Positions 5,644-10,831 of a stretch of DNA of 10,831 nt are shown one piece after another (the first letter of the stretch is position 1; each line of letters opens with the position of its first letter). The DNA is taken from the NCBI GenBank assembly GCA_012515885.1, contig JAAYXN010000491.1:1-10831 (forward strand), written 5' to 3'. Source of the DNA: Rhodococcus sp. (in: high G+C Gram-positive bacteria). Its GTDB lineage: Bacteria; Actinomycetota; Actinomycetes; Mycobacteriales; Mycobacteriaceae. The translations under genes were made by a program, and so were the position numbers. The notes below the pieces were generated by a model. It was not told the DNA's origin. It did no database searches and saw only the letters and a list, made by a program, of their open reading frames with translations.

Positions 5644-7119
5644 ATGGCATCCACACCCACAACTCGCTGGCAGGTTAACGGCTACCGGTTCCTTGTCCGC
5701 CGCATGGAGCATGCCCTCGTACGTCGTGACGTACGGATGCTGCACGATCCGATGAAGTCGCAGTCACGTGCGCTCATCGTGGGGATTGTGGTGGCGTCAC
5801 TGGGTTTGGCTGCGTGCGGAGCGTTGGCGATTTTCCGTCCTCAGGACAAAATCGGCGACGCATCTATCGTCATTGGCAAAGATTCCGGCGCGATGTACAT
5901 CGCGCATAGTGGTACCTACCGTCCGGTGCTCAACTTGGCGTCGGCTCGCTTGATCCTGGGTAAGCCGGACGATCCGATCATCGTCAAGGAATCAGAGATC
6001 GCGGGTAAGCCGCGGGCGTCTCTCGTTGGTATTCCCGGTGCCCCGCAGAGCATTGTTAACGGCGAACAGGCCGCGTGGTCGGTGTGCGACACCGTCACCG
6101 GTGAGGGCAGCAGTTCTGCCACCACCACTGTGGTCGTTGGTGACCTGACTATGCGTGAGGGTGGAGCGAAGCTCAGCAACAACGAGGCTTTCCTCGTCCG
6201 CTCACGCGACGAGACGTATCTCATCTATGACGGCAAGCGTGCGCGCATCAATATGGAAAACCCGCGTATTCGCAGTGCCCTCGATCTTGATGGTGCGAAG
6301 CCGCGCCCGGTGAGCCGAGGTTTCCTCAATGCGCTTCCTGAGGTCGCTGAGATCCGCGCCCCGCAGATCCCGCACGCAGGTACCGCTACCGACGGCTACG
6401 ACATCGGTATGCCGGTGGGTTCGGTTGTGCGCGTGCGGAACCAGGAGGACGACAGCTGGCGGTTCTACGTCCTGCTGAAGGACGGTCGTCAGTTGATCAG
6501 TAGCGCTGTCGCTAACCTGATTATGTTCTCGGGTTCGCAGTCGGAGATCGCGGACGTCAACCCGTCACTGATTGGTGGCGTCAACGACTCAAACCATCCC
6601 ATCCCTGTCGATACGTTCCCGACTGATTCGCCGCGGCTGATCACCTCCAGCGATAAGCAGGTGACGTGTTTGACGTGGTCGATGCTTGAAGGTTCGACGA
6701 CGGACAACCTTCAGTCGGAACTGTCGCTGTTCGCCGGTCGTAGCTTGCCGATTCCAGCGGACTCGAAAACCGTCAAGCTCGCGCAGGCAGACGGCGCTGG
6801 GGATAACGCCGACAACGTGTACTTCCAGCCGGGACGCTCCGGCTTCATCCAGTCCACGGGTATCGAGCCCAACAGTGCCCGCCGCGAGCAACGCTTCTAC
6901 GTTGCCGACACGGGGGTGCGCTTCGGCATGGTTGACGTCGACGGTGCCGACGGATCCACAGCGCAGGTTCTGGGGCTCAAGGGGGAAGCGCCGCTCGCTC
7001 CCTGGCAGATTCTGGGACTCCTAGCACCGGGCCCGATCCTCGATAGGTCTCACGCCAACGTCGCACACGACGGTGTGGTGCCCGCAGACAACCCCAGTGG
7101 AGACACTGGGGTGAACTAG
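5644..7119 (+). CDS. eccB: Type VII secretion protein EccB
   Basis: The product has 491 residues, the usual EccB length. EccB is the bitopic subunit whose large periplasmic domain forms the periplasmic part of the ESX complex and contacts MycP. The N-terminus TTRWQVNGYRFLVRRMEHAL followed by VRRDVRMLHDP is the family's cytosolic signature. One transmembrane helix follows at about 43-64 (ALIVGIVVASLGLAACGALA), then the repeat-containing periplasmic domain. Cys148 (WSVCDT) and Cys342 (VTCLTW) are in positions suitable for the conserved disulfide. C-terminal family features are YVADTGVRFG (about 419-428) and APWQILGLLAPGPILDRSHA (452-471). The start has a clear GGGGGAG ribosome binding site. Its position between eccE and mycP and its strand match eccB4 in ESX-4 loci. 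Confidence 0.96.
   Translation: MASTPTTRWQVNGYRFLVRRMEHALVRRDVRMLHDPMKSQSRALIVGIVVASLGLAACGALAIFRPQDKIGDASIVIGKDSGAMYIAHSGTYRPVLNLASARLILGKPDDPIIVKESEIAGKPRASLVGIPGAPQSIVNGEQAAWSVCDTVTGEGSSSATTTVVVGDLTMREGGAKLSNNEAFLVRSRDETYLIYDGKRARINMENPRIRSALDLDGAKPRPVSRGFLNALPEVAEIRAPQIPHAGTATDGYDIGMPVGSVVRVRNQEDDSWRFYVLLKDGRQLISSAVANLIMFSGSQSEIADVNPSLIGGVNDSNHPIPVDTFPTDSPRLITSSDKQVTCLTWSMLEGSTTDNLQSELSLFAGRSLPIPADSKTVKLAQADGAGDNADNVYFQPGRSGFIQSTGIEPNSARREQRFYVADTGVRFGMVDVDGADGSTAQVLGLKGEAPLAPWQILGLLAPGPILDRSHANVAHDGVVPADNPSGDTGVN
7091..7112 (+). other. GAGA-tetraloop hairpin inside the last codons of eccB
   Basis: ACCCCAGTG (7091-7099) pairs perfectly with CACTGGGGT (7104-7112) around a GAGA loop, a stable GNRA-type tetraloop. 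It ends just before the eccB stop at 7117-7119 and could act as a 3' stabiliser or pausing element. Confidence 0.5.
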
Positions 7120-7126
7120 CACGGCC

Positions 7127-7146
7127 TACCGAGGTTCACCTCGGTA
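7127..7146 (+). other. Small hairpin just after the eccB stop
   Basis: TACCGAGG (7127-7134) pairs with CCTCGGTA (7139-7146) around TTCA. It is the second of three consecutive hairpins after eccB. There is no T run, so it is not a terminator by itself. Confidence 0.5.
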
Positions 7147-7162
7147 TAACGGCCCGCACACG

Positions 7163-7204
7163 AAAGGGGCTCTGCGTCAGGTACCTGACGCAGAGCCCCT
7201 TTTT
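7163..7204 (+). terminator. Intrinsic terminator of eccB
   Basis: The 40-nt palindrome 7163-7202 is perfect. The left arm AAAGGGGCTCTGCGTCAGGT is fully complementary to the right arm, and the plus strand ends in five Ts (7200-7204). This is a textbook rho-independent terminator 44 bp after the eccB stop. Its minus strand has three Ts after the stem, so it may also catch read-through from mycP. Confidence 0.92.
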
Positions 7205-7221
7205 GCTTCGTCAAACCCCTT

Positions 7222-7302
7222 CCCGCATGCCGATTGTCTTCCCGGAGCGGCAATTGCGCATGCGGGAGTAAAGAATGCATGCGGGAGTGGAAAGGCATGC
7301 GG
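7222..7302. repeat. Cluster of four GCATGC-centred repeats
   Basis: GCATGCGGGAGT occurs at 7258-7269 and 7277-7288, a shorter GCATGCGG at 7295-7302, and the inverse CCCGCATGC at 7222-7230. The direct copies are spaced 19 and 18 bp. The inverse copy can pair with 7258-7266 (nine base pairs) to fold a longer imperfect hairpin that includes part of the ATTG/CAAT flanks. No gene is seen here. The cluster could be a protein-binding array, a second terminator or a repeat-element remnant. Confidence 0.6.
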
Positions 7303-7388
7303 ACGCCTCGACGGCGGTAGCGGTAGCAGCGGTGGCAGGGTCCGCGACCCTCGCCCGGCCGTACAGACAGTTTGTCCATAACGCCGAA

Positions 7389-7426
7389 AGGTATAGCCGC
7401 CCACACAGTTGTGAGCGGCTATACCT
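7389..7426 (-). terminator. Hairpin after mycP, probable terminator of the eccD-mycP operon
   Basis: AGGTATAGCCGC (7389-7400) is exactly complementary to 7415-7426, giving a 12-bp stem. A CACA/TGTG pairing can extend it inside the 14-nt loop. It starts 33 bp after the mycP stop (TAA at 7461-7459 on the minus strand). On the minus strand it is followed by only a short T run (CCTTTCGG). Confidence 0.7.
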
Positions 7427-7458
7427 ACAGAAACTACGCGCGGCTTTGCCGACCGAGT

Positions 7459-8874
7459 TTACGTGCGGCTTTGCCGCCAGCGGCGCAGAGGGAACGACCC
7501 CAACACCCCAAGCGTGAACACTGCAGCGAGGATGCCAACACCTGCCAGCGCCGTATTGCGGGGCCGCAAATCAGGCTCTGGCTCCGGAGGCAGCGCATCG
7601 ATCTGTTCCGACTTGTAGTGCGTCACGCTCAGCGCATTCGGCGAAATATCTGCCGTCACCGCTGCGAGCGGATCAACTGTCCCGTAACCCAATACGGGGC
7701 TACGAGCCTCACCGGCACCGTGCGCTGTTGCCTTGATCCGGTCCATCACCTGACGAGCATTGAGCTCGGGGTGAGACGCCCGCACTAGCGCGGCCGTGGC
7801 CGCGACCAAAGGCGCAGCGAAGCTGGTGCCCTGCGTGGGCTGATACTCGTTAGCGCCCGCGTTCAACGTGTGGTTCGTCAACCCGTCATCTGAAGGACTG
7901 AGCGAGATGATGTCGGTGCCAGGTGCCGCAACGTCCACCCACGGTCCAGCGATCGTGAAATCTGCGGCGGCACCAGAATCGGCGTTGACGGCGCCCACAG
8001 TCAGCACGTAGTCGTCATACCAGGCGGGGGTCACAATCGTCCTCACCTGGCCCGGGCTCCACGGGCTGGTCGATGGATTAACCGGGTTCACATACGGGTT
8101 GGTGTTGCAGCTTCCCTCGGAGCTATTTCCTGCAGCCACAACGACAACGACATCGTGGACATCGACCGCGTATTGAAGTGCGGCACCGATGTAGGCGTCA
8201 CCATTGATTGACTCATTGGCGCCCAGGCACGCGGCGATTGAAATGTTGATGACCGTTGCGCCCTTATCGGCGGCCTGACGGATAGCAGTAGCGATGGTGT
8301 GGAGGTTTCCGTAGCCATCCTTGGTGATACCGGTAACCGGATCGACGTTGTCGGTGCGGCCCTTTTCCCGGAACCGTGAGGTGGTCTGCCGGATTGAGAA
8401 AATCTCGGCGTCCGGCGCCCCGCCGTGGAAGGCAGAGCCGTCTCGGGGCTGGCCTGCGATGAGACCGGCAACAAGGGTTCCGTGTCCGTCGCAGTCGCTA
8501 ATTCCGCGATCGCCCGGCATCACCAGATCGGAACTGTCGCCGATGTTGAGTCCAGGGAGCCGCGGATGCGGAGATACCCCGGTATCGATGACGGCGACCT
8601 TTTGCCCCGCCCCGCGGGTGATGTGCCACACCGAGGGGAAGTTCATGGTCTCAAGTGCCGCGTTGCTGAACATTCCGTCGCCGCGTCCCGGTGGCTCTGA
8701 ACAGGGCTTGCTGTGTTCTGCCGGGTTGGCAGGCGGCGGGGGATTGCTGAGTGCGGGATTAACCGGCTCAGGCTGGATCAGTCGGGGTTGAGCGCCGACC
8801 GGCCCCTGCCCCAGCGCCGCAGTGAGAGCGACGACACTGGTGGCAAGGGCGAATCGGACCGACGCGCGCCTCAC
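7459..8874 (-). CDS. mycP: Mycosin, membrane-anchored subtilisin-like protease of the type VII system
   Basis: The product has 471 residues from GTG 8874, whose GTGA overlaps the eccD TGA by 4 nt. An upstream GTG/ATG in eccD would only add non-conserved residues. Mycosins are serine proteases held in the periplasm. They are needed for stability of the ESX membrane complex and cap its periplasmic side. The signal peptide is residues 1-28 (FALATSVVALTAALG, cleavage near VGA/QP), followed by a Pro-rich stretch. The catalytic triad is intact: Asp97 (VAVIDTGV), His131 (CDGHGTLVAG) and Ser351 (GTSFAAP), with oxyanion Asn250 (AAGNSS). Cysteines 58, 128, 216 and 256 can form disulfides. A C-terminal helix at about 441-462 and basic RRWRQSR anchor it in the membrane. 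It is co-transcribed with eccD and converges on eccB, as mycP4 does. Confidence 0.96.
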   Translation of the reverse strand: MRRASVRFALATSVVALTAALGQGPVGAQPRLIQPEPVNPALSNPPPPANPAEHSKPCSEPPGRGDGMFSNAALETMNFPSVWHITRGAGQKVAVIDTGVSPHPRLPGLNIGDSSDLVMPGDRGISDCDGHGTLVAGLIAGQPRDGSAFHGGAPDAEIFSIRQTTSRFREKGRTDNVDPVTGITKDGYGNLHTIATAIRQAADKGATVINISIAACLGANESINGDAYIGAALQYAVDVHDVVVVVAAGNSSEGSCNTNPYVNPVNPSTSPWSPGQVRTIVTPAWYDDYVLTVGAVNADSGAAADFTIAGPWVDVAAPGTDIISLSPSDDGLTNHTLNAGANEYQPTQGTSFAAPLVAATAALVRASHPELNARQVMDRIKATAHGAGEARSPVLGYGTVDPLAAVTADISPNALSVTHYKSEQIDALPPEPEPDLRPRNTALAGVGILAAVFTLGVLGSFPLRRWRQSRT

Positions 8875-10334
8875 AGCCCGCGCATGGTCGAGTAGAGGTC
8901 CGTTACCCAGCACACAAGCGGAATGACGGACGCGATGATCGCGAGCTCCAGGATTTCTCCCGCACGACGCATGACGGGGGAGAACGCCTGCTGCGGGAAG
9001 ATGATCCCGAAGACGAGAGCAGCGACAGCCAACACGATCGCGACCACGAACAGCACGAGCGCCAGACCCGGGACCGCTACGGCACCGGTAGCCAACAGCA
9101 GCACCAGCAGCAAGATGCCGCCGGATACGAGAGGAATGGCCTGCGAGACGCTGGAGTAAGTGCGTCCACGGAACATCAGCAGTGCCGAAGCAACCAGCGC
9201 GAGTGCTGTTCCCGGCCAGTAAATACCGCCGTCTTCGTTGGGAAGTGCAGCGACGATGGCGCTGCTGACCGTGAGTACTGTCGACGCTGCGATCAGGCCG
9301 GTGAGGTAGCTGCGTGCCCGGGTGGAGCGACGAGCGAGAACCTCGAACGGCGGCATCGTGCGTCGATCGTCCGGATCGTCTTCAGCGGGATCGACTGAGG
9401 TTCCGGGTGCGGGTACAGGCGGCAGCGGCAGCTTGCCGAGCAGGATGGAGATGCGCGCAGACTGCGAAAGCAGGATCAGTGCTGCTGCCACGGTGACGGC
9501 GGCGATCGCGTGGTAGCCGATGTCGGTGACCGTGCCGACGAGCGATCCGACGATCAGGAACAGCCCCGTGGTGGAGATCGCGGTGAACGTTGCCAGCCCG
9601 ACTCCGCTGACACGTAGCGCGAGGATCGCGGCAACAGCAGTCAGCGATGAGCCCACCAGCAGGTGCGGTGCATCGACGGCGCCGGGAACAAGCAACACGC
9701 CAGCGGTAAACGCCAAGGGCATGGCCGCGCCACTGAGAACCAGTGAGGTCGCCGTGTCGTGGTAGATGCGGCTGGTCAGTGCGCCGCCGATCAGGAAGAG
9801 GATCGACAGGACAAGCGCCAGGCTGGAGGAAATGTAATTGCCGCTGCCCGCTTCGGCCCACAGCAGCGTCAGGCAGCCGATGGTGATGAGGGAAAGCGCA
9901 GCAACCGAACCGACCAACCGCGCAGAGTCCGGAGACCACTCACGATCGCCTTCAGCGCCCGTGCCCGCGACGGTGTACATGATGTCGTCGAACAGTGGCG
10001 GAGGTGCTGTTTCCTCAACGCTTTCCAGCACAAGGAGATCGCCGTCCCTGATGCCGTGCTCATGCAGCGACAGTGTCGACGACAGTGGTGATTGGCCGAT
10101 CTTGGCCAGCACCCATTCGCTGGGTTCGTACTGCTCGACAGCATCATCGAAATCGTTGGCGCTGCGATGGCTGCGGATCGTGTCGACGATTCCCGGAATC
10201 AAGATCGCCAGCGGCACCCCATTGGGAACTGCCAGATCGACCTGGGTGTGTTCAGCCAGGATGGTCAGGCGGCACAATTCAGCGGCCGCGCTCGCGCGTA
10301 CGGACGGATTCTTCCGACGCGACTCGTCAGTCAT
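8871..10334 (-). CDS. eccD: Type VII secretion integral membrane protein EccD
   Basis: The product has 487 residues from ATG 10334. EccD is the main membrane subunit of the ESX core, forming a dimer-lined raft and carrying a cytosolic ubiquitin-like domain. That domain is seen at about 20-115 (LCRLTILAEHTQVDLAVPNG, LAILIPGIVDTI, LHEHGIRDGDLLVLE). Eleven hydrophobic helices follow, from LVGSVAALSLITIGCLTLLW to LAIIASVIPLVCWV, with a cytosolic loop (PAEDDPDDRRTMPPFEVLARRS) after helix 6. Both features match the family. The start is unsettled. TTG 10340 has GGGGGAAG at good distance. ATG 10361 and GTG 10439 (AAGG five bases upstream) also keep the frame, the latter adding 35 residues (VITVHVPAPKVTVPRPP...) with GC-rich third positions. 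The stop overlaps the mycP start, so the two are translationally coupled. Confidence 0.94.
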   Translation of the reverse strand: MTDESRRKNPSVRASAAAELCRLTILAEHTQVDLAVPNGVPLAILIPGIVDTIRSHRSANDFDDAVEQYEPSEWVLAKIGQSPLSSTLSLHEHGIRDGDLLVLESVEETAPPPLFDDIMYTVAGTGAEGDREWSPDSARLVGSVAALSLITIGCLTLLWAEAGSGNYISSSLALVLSILFLIGGALTSRIYHDTATSLVLSGAAMPLAFTAGVLLVPGAVDAPHLLVGSSLTAVAAILALRVSGVGLATFTAISTTGLFLIVGSLVGTVTDIGYHAIAAVTVAAALILLSQSARISILLGKLPLPPVPAPGTSVDPAEDDPDDRRTMPPFEVLARRSTRARSYLTGLIAASTVLTVSSAIVAALPNEDGGIYWPGTALALVASALLMFRGRTYSSVSQAIPLVSGGILLLVLLLATGAVAVPGLALVLFVVAIVLAVAALVFGIIFPQQAFSPVMRRAGEILELAIIASVIPLVCWVTDLYSTMRGL

Positions 10335-10570
10335 GGTCAATTTGTTCTTCCCCCAACTCATGCGACGCTCGAGAACCCCACCGGCGTCGGGTGGACGAGG
10401 CACGGTCACCTTCGGGGCGGGGACGTGCACTGTGATCACGGGAACCTTACGTCACTACATAGCCTCTGCGCGACGCGGCTACCAAGTGAACCTGAGACGG
10501 GCAGCGACATGGGAGGAGACCAGGCGGTAACAGCGGCCGCCGCAGCAGCCAGCGGCGGATTCGATCGAGC

Positions 10571-10601
10571 GTGCCCCGATTGTGATCGACAGTGCCCCGA
10601 T
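10571..10601. repeat. Direct repeat GTGCCCCGAT, 21-bp period
   Basis: GTGCCCCGAT is found at 10571-10580 and 10592-10601. The 21-bp period equals two helical turns, so both copies face the same side of the DNA, as in paired operator sites. It lies upstream of the candidate eccC promoter. Confidence 0.6.
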
Positions 10602-10621
10602 GCCGTATTCTTCGGCATCGG
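10597..10621. repeat. Inverted repeat CCGATGCCG - 7 nt - CGGCATCGG
   Basis: CCGATGCCG (10597-10605) and CGGCATCGG (10613-10621) form a perfect 9-bp inverted repeat around TATTCTT. No T run follows, so an operator is more likely than a terminator. The left arm overlaps the second GTGCCCCGAT copy. Confidence 0.6.
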
Positions 10622-10633
10622 CTAGTCTGCATC

Positions 10634-10663
10634 GGACAGCCGGGGCGTCATGGGACAGCCGGG
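10634..10663. repeat. Direct repeat GGACAGCCGGG, 19-bp period
   Basis: GGACAGCCGGG occurs at 10634-10644 and 10653-10663. The second copy overlaps the candidate -35 element GGGACA at 10652-10657, a position where a bound regulator could activate or block transcription of eccC. Confidence 0.55.
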
Positions 10664-10716
10664 ACCGGGGGTCGTAAGTTCCCGGTAGCTGTTTCCACGC
10701 CAGATTTCTTCCACAC

Positions 10717-10733
10717 CAGATATCGCAGATATC
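10717..10733. repeat. GATATC repeat in the eccC leader
   Basis: CAGATATCGCAGATATC contains two 8-bp CAGATATC copies 9 bp apart, each with the palindrome GATATC. The whole also forms an inverted repeat (GATATC-GCA-GATATC). It lies 30 bp before the eccC start. Confidence 0.5.
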
Positions 10734-10762
10734 ACCGAGAGACATTGGGGGGTCGGGGCACG

Positions 10763-10831
10763 TTGAGCACCGTTCGTTTCGTGCGCAAGGCACGCCGCGA
10801 GGTTCCGCTAATTCCGGGCGGCGAGGTCAAC
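10763..10831 (+). CDS. eccC: Type VII secretion protein EccC, N-terminal fragment (continues beyond window)
   Basis: Only the first 23 codons are present. They read (L/M)STVRFVRKARREVPLIPGG then EVN and stay open to the window end. EccC is the FtsK/SpoIIIE-type ATPase that recognises WXG100 substrates and drives secretion. Its family begins with a short Arg/Pro-rich stretch ending in PGGEV, as seen here. The start codon would be TTG at 10763, with GGGG four bases upstream and a GGGGGG run ten bases upstream. An in-frame TTG at 10745 is an alternative. Its place after eccD on the opposite strand matches eccC4 in ESX-4 loci. The ATPase domains cannot be checked because they are outside the window. 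Confidence 0.85.
   Translation, partial: MSTVRFVRKARREVPLIPGGEVN

Larger units (their letters stand above)
10335..10762. promoter_or_regulatory. Divergent eccD/eccC control region
   Basis: About 430 bp without a recognisable gene, apart from a possible eccD N-terminal extension up to 10439. For eccD (minus strand), TTGGTA (10485-10480) and TATGTA (10461-10456) are separated by 18 bp. For eccC (plus strand), GGGACA (10652-10657) and TAAGTT (10675-10680) are separated by 17 bp and would give a leader of about 76 nt. Both matches are weak. Several short direct and inverted repeats lie between 10571 and 10733 and are listed separately. Confidence 0.4.

Noticed and set aside
7116..7406. Minus-strand frame (96 codons) across the eccB-mycP gap
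   Set aside because: It passes through the eccB terminator and the repeat cluster, and its translation looks like random high-GC sequence.
7275..7517. Short plus-strand frame (80 codons) starting after GGGAG in the eccB-mycP gap
   Set aside because: A ribosome-binding-site-like motif is present, but it comes from the GCATGCGGGAGT repeat. The product is Ala/Arg-rich without motifs, and the frame runs antisense into mycP.
8321..8791. Plus-strand 156-codon open frame
   Set aside because: It is antisense to the catalytic region of mycP, which has intact family motifs.
10092..10625. Plus-strand frame (177 codons) reaching into the eccD-eccC gap
   Set aside because: Most of it is antisense to eccD, and the part in the gap has no conserved motif or ribosome binding site.

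Overview
The window is a high-GC actinobacterial chromosome segment. It carries the end of the large ribosomal-protein/RNA-polymerase operon (rpoA-rplQ-truA), followed by a type VII secretion (ESX) locus: eccE, eccB, mycP, eccD and the first codons of eccC. The order and strands rpoA+ rplQ+ truA+ ... eccB+ mycP- eccD- eccC+ match the arrangement around ESX-4 in Mycobacterium tuberculosis (rpoA-rplQ-truA ... eccB4, mycP4, eccD4, eccC4) once that locus is oriented the same way. I therefore read this as an ESX-4-type locus from the Mycobacteriales. Corynebacterium or a close relative is the best guess, because there is no cutinase insertion and eccC opens STVRFVRK...PGGEV. The genus is an inference from memory, not a search.

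Layout. 1-837: 3' part of rpoA. 872-1432: rplQ with a long acidic tail. 1473-2324: truA, whose start lies against a perfect 38-nt palindrome that looks like the rplQ terminator. 2365-2949: a flavodoxin-like NAD(P)H:FMN oxidoreductase. 2980-3011: a hairpin between convergent genes. 3041-5503 (-): eccE. About 5504-5643: divergent control region. 5644-7119 (+): eccB. 7120-7458: a gene-free stretch with terminators and a cluster of GCATGC repeats. 7459-8874 (-): mycP. 8871-10334 (-): eccD, overlapping mycP by 4 nt. About 10335-10762: divergent control region with several short repeats. 10763-10831 (+): start of eccC, probably from a TTG codon.

How the genes fit together. EccB, EccC, EccD and EccE are the membrane core of a type VII secretion machine. 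EccC is the motor ATPase, EccD the 11-helix membrane subunit, EccB the large periplasmic subunit and EccE a peripheral subunit. MycP is the membrane-anchored subtilisin-like protease that caps or stabilises the complex. The genes sit in alternating units (eccE<- ->eccB, mycP-eccD<- ->eccC), so two short divergent regions probably set the expression of all five. The secreted WXG100 substrates are not in the window and would be expected beyond eccC.

The most unusual item is the C-terminal ~284 residues of EccE. This acidic, tyrosine/glutamine/glycine-rich tail (about 47 Tyr, 68 Gln, no Lys) is repeat-built and looks like the prion-like low-complexity domains of FUS/EWS-type proteins. I know of no such tail on EccE. 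It suggests a disordered, possibly clustering or phosphorylatable module attached to a secretion machine.
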